Of a stretch of 64,000 nucleotides of DNA, positions 24,335-36,538 are shown one piece after another. The stretch's first letter is position 1; each line of letters opens with the position of its first letter. The position numbers were made by a program, and so were the translations under genes. The notes under the pieces are model-generated. The model did not search any database. It was not told the origin of the DNA and was given only the letters and a program-made list of their open reading frames with translations. The stretch is from Aralia elata (taxonomy: Eukaryota > Streptophyta > Magnoliopsida > Apiales > Araliaceae), in assembly GCA_034770075.1 (NCBI GenBank), contig CM068388.1:20021206-20085205 (forward strand). Direction: 5' to 3'.

Positions 24335-26771
24335 TGTAAAGAACGAGATTTTTATATTTGATCTTTAAATATTTATTTAATTAAATAAATATTTGTGTTG
24401 AATTATTTATTGAGTTAAATAAATATTTGATGAAATTGTTGTAGATTAATTTAATTAAATGTGTTACATCGATTAAATTAGTGTGAAATAATTTTATAGT
24501 GCAAGGTGTGAATTTAATTGAGATAAGTAAATTAAATATTTATTGAATTAACTAAATATTTGTGTTAATTTATTTATTGAGTTAAATAAATATTTGATGA
24601 AATTGTTGTAGATTAATTTAATTAAATGTGTTACATTAATTATATTAATGTGAAATAATTTTATAGTGCAAGGTGTGAATTTAATTCAGATAATTAAATT
24701 AAATGAGTTGTTTAATAGTTGTGATGTTGTTCTAATTAGTTTAATAATTAATTAGAGATTTATTAATTTGTCATAATTAAATGAGAATTTTAATTATGTG
24801 ATTATTTGATTTAATGAGTAGTAACGACTTTTATTTGATTGTAATTAAATAATATAATTTGATTAATTAAAGTGTGACAAATAAACTATATAATAAATAA
24901 GTTAATTAAAATAAACTAAAGAGGAGTTTTTTAAGTGACAAACCAAACATGACCTTAAGAATATGGGAGCAGTTAAACCATTATGTGCTTAACTGACACC
25001 CATGTACTCGTCAGTTAATTAATACATATAATTATTATCAGTATTATTTTCCTAAGCTAATTCAGAGAAATACAGAGAGAGTTTGAGAGAATTTGAGATT
25101 TAGGAAGAAGTATGGAGAATTGGAAGAAGAATTCTTATCATCTTGCATAGTCTAAACAACTAATCAAAGGTCACTTCTTAAATTCAAGCTTTAATTTACG
25201 TTCTTGAGTTTTCTCCATGAATGTTAAATTGAGTTCTCTGTAAATTGATTTTAATGGCTAAATTGTTAAGAACTTGATGTTAGATGTTTGTTAGTATGCA
25301 TAATCTGTTTTATATGATTTGTATGCGATTTAGAGTAATCAAATTCATGATATTACATTTGAATAAGAGTTTTGAAGTTTACAGAGGAATAATATTTGAA
25401 TATGGCTTAAATGTACGAAAATTTATGTTTAGAATGCATATTAAACGGTAAATTGATGATTGATTATGTGTATACATGTAGAAACGAAAAGAACGAAACT
25501 TAAACGGATTGATTTGGTGTTATAACGAATCTGTAGTGTGTGATTTCATGAAATTCGACGAAACTTCGAAAAATAGAAAGAACATGAAAATTATGCGTTC
25601 AAATTCAGTTGTTGAGTTGTTTAAGTTGATAAAATCATGTTCTAATTATTGGGTTATATTTCTGTAAAGTCTAAAATTGATGGGTAGCCTTAGATTTGTT
25701 GTTTGAGCGAAGCTTTGGCCAAATTTGGCTTTTTCTGTGTTCTTCGCGAAACTGAAAAACTAAGTCTGCGTCGCGGCGCCGCAGCGCCGGTACACAGTAT
25801 AATCTTGGCGCTGCAGCGCCGGTCTAGGGTTGTCCGGGTCAGGCCAGCGCCGCAGCGCCGATCCGGGTCAGCCGGGTCGGGTCAAAAACCCAGAAAATGA
25901 AATTTTTTCAAATTTTGAAATAAAATAATTTCACATATATGATGCAACATGATAAGTATATAAAAGAATAACAATAGTTTAAGAGTGTGGGTTAAGTTAT
26001 GTTTTTGGAAGTGATCAATCGTTTAATAAAGGAAGCAATTAGTTGAGCTATGAATATTAATTGTTCAATATGATTTGAATGTATAGGTCACTCAAAGAGC
26101 AAATAAATAATATTAATTGTAGCAGGCGTGTCAGGCAAGTTTCTTAACTCTACAGCAAGTATCTTATCCCTAACTTGATTTCAATTACGCAAGTTATAAA
26201 TCCTACTCTTATGCTGAGCAAGTTCCTTACCCTCATTTATTCAAGTTCATGATTCCAAATGAGATATTCTAACCCTTTTAAAGTAATACTTAGGTTATAC
26301 AATGTTTATTCAATTGTTTACATTTGAGATTCAGTCTTTGATCTTTAAATATCATTTACATTATATTATTGAATCTTGATTGATTAGCGAACCCTTATTG
26401 ATTCGACTAGTCCATAGTTCATGAGCGTTCTAAATTTGAGAACTATTATTGAAGTTAATTCAAACCAAACTTCCTTTGGTGCGGACTCTGATGTCAAAGT
26501 GAGATGAACAACCCTTTTATAGGGAATTATATTTACGCGTTAGCGTTAAGATGTTGTGCACATACATGGTACGAATGGCTGATCCCCCTATGTACGAGAA
26601 CTAAGGTCCATATAGTCTTACGACTGTTAAAGGTTTAAAGTAGAAATACTTGATAACCTAGGACATAGTTCATGGTCTTATGACCCTCAGATGTACTTTT
26701 GATTCTTGTTTTCTAATCTTGATTCAAAAGCTGAGATTTCTACTGTTCGGTATCCATTGATTACTCGCATG

Positions 26772-26803
<32 letters not shown>

Positions 26804-27178
26804 GTTATACTTGTGGGCAATTGTTTGCTCACTCTTGCATAATAACATTACAGCTAAGGTCGAAAGAGTTGACGAGCCCTCCTCTAGTAAGGGAAAAGGC
26901 AAGGCGAATAAGTGATGAAGACTTGTTTAAATTGTTTGAAAGATGTTTATGTAAACGACTTATGTTATTATTGTTATGTTTCCGCATTGATGGTTTATTT
27001 AAGGTTAGATGACCTGAGATTGATTTTATTATGATGTTATAACCCTTTAATGGGAGGATTTCTATTTCAGTTATGAGTTTCAGTTATTTCCTTATTTATG
27101 GGTAGTTAGATATGAATTATTTGGATAGTGAACAGGAAATCCTGTGGGAATGAAGTACCCGAATTTGGGGGTGTCACA
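24335..27178 (+). mobile_element. Solo LTR of a gypsy (chromovirus-like) family, TSD TATAT
   Basis: 2844 bp from TGTAAAGAACGAG to GGGGGTGTCACA, flanked by TATAT at 24330-24334 and 27179-27183. It is a relative of the 13649-16526 solo LTR: the flanks of its palindrome slot share TTTTGGCCAAATT..GGC and TTCGCGA..CTG in element sense. The purine-rich AGAGAAATACAGAGAGAGTT at about 25064 is a likely early leader. A 67 bp AT-rich block recurs (ATATTTGATGAAATTGTTGT at about 24421 and 24589). A (TTA)n tract lies at 26771-26806. The frames there encode only homopolymers. Confidence 0.93.
25774..25858. repeat. GC-rich palindrome cluster in the solo LTR
   Basis: Three units. CGGCGC-CGCA-GCGCCG at 25774-25789. 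The perfect 14-mer GGCGCTGCAGCGCC at 25807-25820. GCGC-CGCA-GCGC at 25847-25858. They lie 1439-1523 bp from the LTR start. The related solo LTR has a different palindrome set at 1454-1601 bp from its start. Confidence 0.88.
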
Positions 27179-27183
27179 TATAT

Positions 27184-27763
27184 GATTAAAGATCCTAACT
27201 ATAATTTTTGTCTAAAATTTATGAGGACTCCTTTTTCATTAATATTTTTCATTTTTTGGATTGAGGTTATAATGTCTTCATATAACATTGTAATTTTCTT
27301 GTAACCATCCTAAAAAAATTATAGTACTACTTTTATTCCAAAAAAAGGAAAGAATCCCATTTTGACTTAATTATGAATTAATTCTACATTCTTATAAATT
27401 TAAAATTTAATGTGATTTTTGTATGTTTTGAAAAAACAAATATTTTTAAATTGATATCATTAATACTGTTTACAATGATTATATTCTTAAATGAACTCTT
27501 AATATTAACTAAGAATTTAGTTGTTTACAATGATTATATTCTTAAATGAACTCTTAATACTAATTAAGAATTTAGCTGTGGTGGTTTGATGCTAAAATTT
27601 ATATCAGAAAAGTAATAATAATTTAAAAACATAATGTTAGTTCATAGCTATAAAATAAATATAAATCTTTATTTCTATAAATAACTAAAAAGAAAAATGT
27701 ACATCACGGAGGGAGTACGATGCAATTTTAGGTAACCATTTCATATTACCATTTAAAATATTG
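27184..27763. other. Intergenic, with a 55 bp tandem duplication and a Stowaway-like end
   Basis: 27467-27521 and 27522-27576 are near-identical 55 bp units starting TGTTTACAATGATTATATTC. ACGGAGGGAGTA at 27707-27718 looks like the right end of a Stowaway MITE. A possible left end at about 27326 is too diverged to be sure. No gene is present. Confidence 0.55.
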
Positions 27764-28045
27764 TAATGCTATATTTGGATTGAAGAAATTTGGAATTGGT
27801 AAAGGAATGAAATAGATAATGGAATATAATGGAGAGTGGAATGATTCATTTCATTTCAGCTGGAATAAGTCATTCCAGACCATCACTCAAGAAATAAAAT
27901 TCACAAATTTGGGGGGAATCGAATGATTCATTTCATTCCAATGGTACATTCTATTACAATGGAATAACCAAACACAATATTTTTCATTCTATACAAATGA
28001 GTCATTTTATTCTCACCTTCATTCATGCAATCTAAACGTAGCATA
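27764..28045. mobile_element. MITE, inverted ends TAATGCTATATTTGGATTG
   Basis: About 280 bp. The left end TAATGCTATATTTGGATTG pairs with the right end CAATCTAAACGTAGCATA in inverted orientation. The interior is rich in GGAATGA/TCATTCC inverted motifs. ATTGTA flanks both sides. A similar element lies in the copine gene at about 56158-56465. Confidence 0.75.
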
Positions 28046-28052
28046 ATTGTAA

Positions 28053-28232
28053 CGGGTGATGCTAGAGGTCTGAAACTTTTGGTCTCAAAAAGTGTCTCAA
28101 ATGATGTGTCACCATAACATTGATTGAGTATATCTCATGTTTGACTATGTCCTAAATTATCATTAAATTATTCAATGTCATGTCATTTAAGACCTTTTTG
28201 AGACCAAAAATTTGAGATCCGTAGTATTACTC
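28053..28232. mobile_element. MITE with 8 bp TSD AATTGTAA
   Basis: 180 bp with imperfect TIRs of about 55 bp (left GGTGATGCTAGAGGTCTGAA, inverse of right end CTACGGATCTCAAATTTTTG, both containing TTGGTCTCAAAAAG). It is flanked by AATTGTAA at 28045-28052 and 28233-28240. The 8 bp duplication suggests a hAT-type or Mutator-type parent. Confidence 0.82.
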
Positions 28233-28309
28233 AATTGTAATTGCTTGTTAATACGCCTAATACAATGATTAAATATACATAGGAACTTTCATGTTGTCAT
28301 GATCAAATA

Positions 28310-29588
28310 AGGTAAATTAATTATTTAGTTCTTAAATTATTCAACTTTTGAAATTAGATATTTAATCTATTTCTTAACGCAGTTACATATTTAAACTGAT
28401 TTTTGTTCGTAATTTAGTCATTCGTCAACGGACGTTAAAAAGTTGTATATGTGGTATTTTTTTCCTGATGTGTAATTTAAGTTGCTTATATTGCTTATGT
28501 AAGTCAAACTTGTTGATGGAGCTAATTACCAACTTATGACCATCCCATGGCTTGGGGTGATTTTTTTTTCTAGAGGACCTAATTTAAATAGAAATACAAG
28601 AATTTTTTCCTTACCCATACTTAAAGAAATTTAAAATAAATTGTATGTGATAATTTTTTTTTTCAACAATGTTTTTAATACACAAAGTGTTGATTTTTAA
28701 TGTTTTCTTGTGGAAAAAATAAAAATAAACGCAACAAACTACTAATGTCTAATAAAATTATTTTGAGACATTAATTATAGTTAAAATAAAAATATATTAT
28801 TAACATGATATGGTAATAAAAGGAATTCGTATTTATTGATAGTATAAAATGACACAATATACTTAAAACTATCATTATAATTTCAATATCATACCATAAA
28901 TATTAAACTAAACACTTGATAAATTTAGGAATAAACATGAAACATAAATATATCACTAAATTCGTAAAGTTTTGCAAATAGAATTATTTTTACAGTGTGG
29001 ATGGAGTAATATTTATAATTATATTGTCTAAAATTAATTAATTTTCATTAACTTTAAATTTCAAAAATTAATTTTAAGAAGTCCAAACAAAATTCTTTTC
29101 GCGAGATGGATGAATTTTTTTATAAACATGTAACTAAGTACCCATATATAAAAGAAAATTTCACAGAGGTCCCTGGGGGCGCAACCCCACTGCCCCTAGT
29201 GTAGGGCCGCTCTTGATAGACGATTCTGATCTTCATCCTTGATCTCCCTCTCACTCCTCACGCCAAAGCTGATCACAACACCGTCATCAACCTCTTCTCT
29301 CGAAGACAGCTTCAATGTTATGATATATTAGTCTCGAGAGATCTATGTCAGAAACAACCTTCCAAAGCCCACCATGTCCATGACTAAAATAATCGAATTG
29401 TTCGAGTCTAGGGGGTTTCCACCCTTTATCCACGTAAATACCTTAGTCAAAAAGCATGAATTTTAACGTTTGTTAACAAAATTACTCAAACACAAACAAA
29501 AAAAATGAATGTAACTATGTTAAAAATAGATGAATGGCCTAATTTTAAAAAGTTGAATAGTTCAAGGGCTAAATCATTAATTTACTCT
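28310..29588. mobile_element. Non-autonomous DNA transposon with ~130 bp TIRs
   Basis: 1279 bp. The left arm 28310-28440 (AGGTAAATTAATTATTTAG, CTTAAATTATTCAACTTTT, TAACGCAGTTACAT) is inverted at 29460-29588. ATCAAATA flanks both sides (28302-28309 and 29589-29596). Long TIRs suggest a Mutator-like origin. The interior has no transposase frame. It includes GC-richer sequence (29160-29480) unlike its surroundings, which could be captured host sequence; that is inference. Confidence 0.82.
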
Positions 29589-29716
29589 ATCAAATACTCC
29601 ATCCCATATTAAACGCTCAATTTTTAAATGTCACATAGATTAATGTAATAAATTTGTTCCTATTATATCACTATAAATTAATATCTCCAACTCATTCATC
29701 ATTCAATATATAAGTA

Positions 29717-29970
29717 CTCCATCTGTTCTAAAATTAGAGATATATTTTACTTTTTAATTCTTTTCAAAATTAAAGATACATTTCTATTTTACGACTATAT
29801 ATAAAGTGATATGATGTTCCTAATTTCCTTTCTACCATAATTTTCAATATCACACCACCACAACTGAATTCATAGCTAATACTATTATACTAAAGCTATA
29901 TTTAAGAACATAAAATTATCCTTAAAGTTTTTTTTAACAAATATATCACTAATTTTGAAACGAATGAAGT
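29717..29970. mobile_element. Stowaway/Tc1-mariner-like MITE
   Basis: TA at 29715-29716 and 29971-29972 flank ends CTCCATCTGTTCTAAAATTA and the inverse of TAATTTTGAAACGAATGAAG. Ends and size fit the CTCCCTCCGT-type Stowaway group seen again at 53784 and 58464. Confidence 0.75.
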
Positions 29971-30142
29971 TATTTTAGTTTTCAATGCTTTAATTACTTT
30001 TGTTCACATAATAAACATTAGCATTCAATTTTTTATTTTGTTCAAGATGACCAAGTTGTTAATAGTTTCACTTTCCCATAAATTAATTAGATCAATGTAT
30101 TTAGAAAATGTGGAGGGTATAATTGAAAAAAGTGAGAAAAGA

Positions 30143-31143
30143 TGATAGACTCCACGGCACGCTTGCGTGAGGTGGTCGTCATCCGGATCGTTTCTAGTAA
30201 GCAAATTGATGAACTCTTTCGAAATCTTAACCAACGCCTAATTTGCGATGAGAATATTAATAAATTCGATCAAGCAATTGAATTCTTGAAGGATGGAACA
30301 CCAACAACACTTATACCGTCGTTTAGATGAAAACAATAATCTCCGTACGATTGTATGATGCGATAGAATAACGCCACATACAATTATGGTTTGTTATATG
30401 ATAAGTTAATTATGAATCTCAAAGAAAAACTAAGAAAATAGCTTAGAAATTCTTCAAAGAACCAAAAATAGAGAATAGCTCTCAATTTGAATAAACTCTG
30501 AATAATAATGAATTGTTGTTGAATTACAAGCATAAAACTTATTTATACTAACTATGTAATCCTAGAATCTTAAAAAGGAAATAACAATCAATTTGGAATC
30601 CAACTCTAATCCTAAAGTATCCTAGTTACAATAGAAATCTGAAAAGATACTAAAAATAACAAATTTATAAGAAAATCCGCGATAGAAACTCGAAAAACGC
30701 GTTAGGTCAAAGTTGGATTCCTGCGCCAGGGCGCGAGATTTAGCTTGCAGGAGCTCGTTGGGGCGAGCTCAGCAGAGAGTTCACGCTGGGGCGCAAGAAT
30801 TGGCTCTCCTGAGCCCGCCCGGGCGAGCCCACCATTTTCGAAATTCCAATGTTCGTTCTCATGCAATCCAACCTTGTGTAGTCGCTTGATAGTTTGAAAG
30901 CTCCCATCCATGCTTGGATATTCATAACAATAGACATAAACTTGCAATCCCATCATAAACTAGAACATAACTTTAGCGATGATAAAGCCACACAACTGAA
31001 CACAGATTTGATTACTTGTCTTGAACTCTAATATAAGCATTCTTAAGTCGAGTTCAGCCCATTCACTTACGACCACCCGATGAACCTCTTGAATCCGAGT
31101 TGAATGAATGTTGTTCGATGCGATCTTGACCAGGGTTGTATCA
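30143..31143 (-). repeat. 3' LTR of the pol-less element
   Basis: TGATAGACTCC to GGGTTGTATCA, 1001 bp. It matches 50422-51496 except for substitutions and a 73 bp difference located in the palindrome block (30721-30830 here, 51001-51183 there). Confidence 0.9.
30721..30830. repeat. GC-rich inverted-repeat cluster, short version
   Basis: GCGCC-AG-GGCGC, GAGCTCG-TTGGGG-CGAGCTC, an imperfect CACGCTGGGGCGC unit, and GAGCCCGCCCGGGCGAGCCC. The matching block in the other LTR (51001-51183) has two extra units. Confidence 0.82.
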
Positions 31144-31156
31144 TTTCCCTCCTCTT
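31144..31156 (-). other. Polypurine tract of the pol-less element
   Basis: The minus strand reads AAGAGGAGGGAAA immediately before the 3' LTR. Confidence 0.75.
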
Positions 31157-32808
31157 GAAAATGATTTGTCCTCAAATCTGACATCCCCTCCTCTTGCAAA
31201 GGATTTACCCACAAATCTGATCCTACAGAAAAATAAACTAAGTTAGTAGCATCAAACAAGTCATGATCCAAAAACTCATATTGCAAACGAAAGATACAAA
31301 CAATAGCAACAATGCAAGTAAAAATATGAAAAGATTTATCAAAAACTCCAACTCCTGCAAAGAACATATCGTCAGCTGGCAACTCCCCCAAATTAATATG
31401 AACAACTTGAAAACATCTCTTTCCAAACAATGCTAGAATCGACATAACATCCTGTAATCTTCTCGTAACACAACTTGAAGACTTAAACTTTCGATCTCCT
31501 CTACACAAGAACCTGTCCACACCAATACGATTCTCTTCCACACGTAAACCAAATGCTTCCAAAATATTAACTACATCAAAACGAACTAAATAAACAACTA
31601 AAACTAAAACGCAATCAAAATTTCTACCTAAGAAATCAAATGCATATATAGTAAAATAAAAACAAATAAAACTATGAAAAGTCCCATATCCTTCTAGATA
31701 AAATATCAGCATGTAGAACTCTTCACGTAGTATATCCATCCATTCACGAATTCCTGGATCAAAGATGACTCTCGTGAACTCAACCACCCGTAAATATATC
31801 CTTTGACGAATTCCCGGATCAAAAAAGAATCTTATGATCTCGATCATTCGTATGAACACCCATTCCATTGCACCGGGATCAAATCATCGTTTGAAACTCA
31901 TCTTAGCGCAATAGTAAACAAACTCTAATTCCTGGATTAAACACAAAATAAAATAATTCAACATGTATCTTTTGCGTAATCACTGAAAACTCAAGAAAGT
32001 CAAATTCACAAGCATAGTCTACTAAATCGTAAATCAAAACACTTCCCCTGTAGACTCTCAATGCAATTTTCGAATTGTTTGCACAATGATTCATATCTTT
32101 CCCCTTGATGATTATGTTCCCATCCCGAATCTGCACAACAAAGTCTACCTTTTTTTTCCATTGATATTACAACATTCAAGTTCAAATAAGTGCATCAATG
32201 GAATAAAAAGATCACATCCAACATCACAAGATGAAAATTCACTAGCATATATACGATGATCACAACCAAACTCAATAAATGCTAAAGAATTTCCCCAAGT
32301 GTTAACAAAAGTCGAAGTATCATCAACACAAATATTAGCAAATTTCCCTATGAAAGAATGTAAAATATGATTCAAGTTGAAAACATTTAATGCATTAGTT
32401 AATCCCAATGATTTGACTAAACATGTATGTAAACCATATCTCAATCCAATTCGATGATAATCACTTTCTAATTCAATACCAAATGTTAATAATTCTTTCT
32501 CATTCAAGACAACATTCTCAAAATCATGCAATGATAACAACTCTAATGGAAAGACATTACCAAATGATAGCAAATCATGCAATGAAGATTTCTCTACTGA
32601 AGAATCATGATCACTACCATTATCAATTAACGATATGCCATGCAAATATTAATTAACATCAAAACCTAATTTAACATGTGAATGAAAAACCCTAGAATGA
32701 GATTCATGCAAGTACAAACGTTGAAAACGAGAATACTCACAATAATCACTAGAATAAATTCTACGAAGATATGCACTTTGACAATGAGAATATAACGCAT
32801 GCTCATAA
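31157..32808 (-). pseudogene. Internal region of the pol-less element, 3' part
   Basis: Minus-strand frames (30960-31868, 31903-32136, 32145-32645) are long but motif-poor. The segment near 31140-31210 reads SDLRTNHFQEEGND, which resembles the tail of plant gypsy polyproteins just before the 3' LTR. FDPGIR recurs three times, reflecting a short nucleotide repeat (CCTGGATCAAA). No reverse transcriptase, RNase H or integrase motif was found. I regard this as decayed or filler sequence. Confidence 0.5.
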
Positions 32809-34261
32809 TGTGACGCCCCCAAATTCTGACGTCACTGTCTCGAATTTGGTTCATCACGTTCTAACACAATAATGACATAAAACTAATGCAGCGGAAAAGA
32901 TAGAATAAATTACATTGATTTAATATAATTATTCTCGTCCCAAGGTCTCGCAACCGATACTACAATGCTATCCAAAAGTCTTAATTTAACTGAAACATAG
33001 TATTAATACATAATCCCTGGCTAAGCTTATTACATAACCAAATTTAGAAAACTTAAACAACATAGTGAATAATCTCCCTCCCTAAGGGAGAACAAAGCTA
33101 CTCTGTAGTTTTGCCCTTTCCCTTATCCTTGCCTGAAGGTTCACCTCGGTCTGCCTTAACTGAAAGGTTTAAAGAAAGCAAGAATGAGCAACAAATCTTC
33201 CCAGCAAGTATATACAATGAGGGTGAACAATATAAAGTTCAAATTTCAAGGGTATGACAGTAAAGGATAATTCAAGGGTAATAAGGAAAATCAATTGTTA
33301 TACATAAAAGTCGCTATGGACTGAAGAATATCAATAGGATTCTTGCATCTAATCATTTCAAGTCCAAGAATATGAACACTGAGTAGTCACTAAAGGACTA
33401 AGAACTCCTGCTAGAATTAACAGTTTTTATACTGAAAATCCAATAAAAACAAGTACACAGGTGATCAACCTATAGTACCCCAGATTATGCATAACTGTCA
33501 CATGCTTATAAGTGCGCACGTTGGTTCCCCGACAATATATAATTTTCCCCTTTTTATGAGGGTTGTTCATCTCAGTAGATAAGAGTCCGCACCAAGACAA
33601 CTGGTTTGGAATAGTTTTTCAACACATGTATAATAGTCTAACCGAAACAATGGTTTAGACAACTTTTATAATCTTATTCAATGATTTAATGAATACCAAT
33701 ACTCGCAATACGGTTTAAGGGATATTAATCTTAAACCAATCCTTAGAATATGAATGATAGTTTATAAAGCATAAGAGTCATTGTCACATACTTGTATGAT
33801 ACAGGAATATACAAGTTTACATGTTTGCTCAATATAGAGAAAGGGTTCGAATACTTGCACAATATACCACATCCTGCTCGAATGTAAATTGAGTAGGGTT
33901 AAAAGAAACTTGCACAAAGTAAAGTTTCGGAAAAAGGAACTTGCCTTTAGCGTAGTTTATGACTTCTACAGCTTATCAACACTACGACGTACTAAGATAT
34001 CCTAGTACCACATTGTAAACATAGAAAATAATTCCATTAGTCACACATATCCATTACTGAGTAACTAACTCTTTCACATAGTCAAGTATGTAAAACAAAC
34101 TCGGAAACCATCTTTAGATAGCATACTACCATGTCTTGAAGCACTCATACCAGTACATATTTGAATACCAAAACATTGTTACACTTCTACTTTACATTTT
34201 AGAATAACAAAACAAGCAATCCGCAAGACTTAAAAAAAATCAACTTTGGCCACTCTGCAGG

Positions 34262-34309
34262 AGGGCGCAGCTGCGCCCTGGTTAAGCCTAGGGATGGCGC
34301 AGCTGCGCT
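34262..34309. repeat. Two GGCGCAGCTGCGCC palindromes
   Basis: 34262-34279 is a perfect 18 bp palindrome (AG-GGCGCAGCTGCGCC-CT). 34296-34309 differs from the 14-mer at its last base. Confidence 0.93.
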
Positions 34310-35088
34310 GTCCCCTGGCCAGACCAGGGTTGAGCTGTGGCCTTCCTGGTTTCAGCCCACTATTCAACATACCAATACTTTAACAATTTCTATATACACA
34401 TGTTAAAGGGGTTTGCATGCTCACGTGATTATCTCAAGTTCATATTACTACTTTATGCTTCCTTAGTCTAGAACTATGGCAAAATAAGTTCAAAAATCCT
34501 CGTGACTTATCATACCAAATACTTATATACAAAGGTTATAACATCGAAAATACTCATGCTCATGCGTTCATACCATCTATACTTAGTGAACATAGCCCCT
34601 AACTTGGAAATTTGCTTAGATTCATGCTTGAACGACGAAATGCTATAACATACTAGGGTAAACACATATATATATCATGTCTGGGAAGTATCAGAGTACT
34701 AGAATGCATGTCCAACATCTCCTAATGAAATTATCATCATAGTCATGTATGTTTGCTTCAAAATGTCCAAGTTTGCCTTTAAAAGTCGTTTCAACTAGGT
34801 CGTGGTCGTTTAGTGCACATGAAGCATCTTGGAACCTTATGTCATGTATAATTAGACCATACACACATGTTCGTATGATCAGAACTTGCACCTTGCAATT
34901 TCGGTAAAGTCTAGTTTTAAAACTATAAGTTTTCTTTCGAAAAACACATGCGAAACGAAGCTAGGATGCTCATGCTTTGCAAAGGGATCTTACACTACAT
35001 GTTTAACATATTTTTAGGCATGTCTAAGTTCATTAACCACGTTAGAAAGCAACAGCTAATAGCAGAATCAAGTATCCTTGATTGGTGC

Positions 35089-35136
35089 ACGGCGCAGCTG
35101 CGCCGTTTTGAACTACAGGGAGCGCGCAGCTGCGCC
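35089..35136. repeat. Two further palindromes of the same type
   Basis: 35089-35106 is a perfect 18 bp palindrome with different flanks (AC-GGCGCAGCTGCGCC-GT). 35124-35135 keeps the 12 bp core GCGCAGCTGCGC. Confidence 0.93.
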
Positions 35137-36412
35137 CTTCCCTGAACGAGCCAGAAAGGTCTCTGCTTCGGCAGAAATCAAGCCCAAGCATGAAAACTCT
35201 CATTTATCAGGCTCCAGTTCAATCACATTATATTTTTAGCATACATATCGACTCTTATAGCATCAATTACCAACTAATTAACAAGAGAGATTCATGTATT
35301 TCGAAGAATTTGCCAAACTTAAAATCAAAAGCATGATAAACTTAATATTACCTTCTTGAAGCTTGAGTTGGAATTTTCTCCGCTACCCACACTAATTGCT
35401 CACTCAATTCTCACAATACTCTCTACCAAAACTTACCAGATGATTTAGCAAAGAATTTTGGGAGGAGGGTGAGCTCCAATTTATAGAAGGTTGTATGCCC
35501 GGATAATGCATTTGCTCATTGTTTCCAACCAATGGAAGAAGAAGAAGAATGTTGGTTAATGGAGAGTTGGTGGTTTACTATTTGAGCCACTCCCCCCACC
35601 ATCATTACCTCCCTTGTTAGCTTCATCATGCAAGAAACCATAGCCTTTTTGCATTCTCAGCAAATTGGCTATTCACGTGGGTATTGTTTGGGCAAGGAAG
35701 AGACTCTCAATTTGGGACAAGAGTAATACTCAGACATTCCAACAAGGCTTATTAGCACACTTTGATTTAAAATGTAACTTAGGTCAAGATGTATTAAATA
35801 ATCAAATGCCACCACATTGTATTAATAAAGTCACATGTACACATATCATATAATCCATGCACATTAATTAAGTAAAATCTAATAAATTACTAACACCCAG
35901 TATTTAATGTACATTATTATTCCATTGCTTCTATAATAGAATATTATTACAATAAACATTCTAGTATTAAAATAATTATTATCCAACAATTATTAGTTTA
36001 CTTCCATTATTACCTCCTGTAATTAAAATGCACATTTAATAGTCCATATTGCACATCAATATCTCATATAGAATGTTCACGCAATTTAAATGTCACACAT
36101 CTCTTTTATATTATTAAATGAATATTGAAACTTTATTACAAATAATACACCTTTCATCACACGGTTATACCTCAAGTAGCATGGCATATAACACTTAAAT
36201 AATCTAATAGAGATTATTAGTCACACAATAATTAATTAATATTAATAATTTCTTTTCTTAATAAATCATTTCTTTAATAAATAAACAAGAAGTCACTTTA
36301 TCACACCACTACCAAAATGGTAGATCACGTACACTCATATTCGAATAAATATTCAACTTAAATCGAAAAGTCAATATTAGTATTATTCAAAATTCTCGGG
36401 TATTACACATAA

Positions 36413-36538
36413 ACTAACTCAACAAATATCAAATATCCTCCATATTTTATGATAAAGACGATTTTACCCTCAAAATAGTCAAACACAAATTTATCCATGG
36501 AAGTATGCAAAACATGTTTTAAATAACTCATGAAAATA
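36413..36538 (-). other. Internal sequence of the pol-less element between its two insertions
   Basis: A 126 bp piece between the solo LTR duplication and the Athila insertion. Its last five bases, AAATA, are the Athila target site. Confidence 0.8.

Larger units (their letters stand above)
32809..36407 (-). mobile_element. Solo LTR of a gypsy (chromovirus-like) family, TSD CATAA
   Basis: 3599 bp from TGTGACGCCCCCAAATTC to GGGTATTACA, flanked by CATAA at 32804-32808 and 36408-36412. It shares its end motif with the LTR at 3780. A minus-strand TATA box (CTATAAATTGG, about 35482-35492) puts the transcription start near 35460. The palindromes at 35089-35136 and 34262-34309 then lie in the presumed transcribed part. 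No internal sequence remains. Confidence 0.93.

Noticed and set aside
26687..26915. Frames with poly-Asn or poly-Leu
   Set aside because: Produced by a (TTA)n microsatellite in a solo LTR.
30960..31868. 302-residue hydrophobic minus-strand frame as a membrane protein
   Set aside because: It crosses the LTR border, contains a pol-tail-like peptide and simple repeats, and its hydrophobicity follows from AT-rich sequence.
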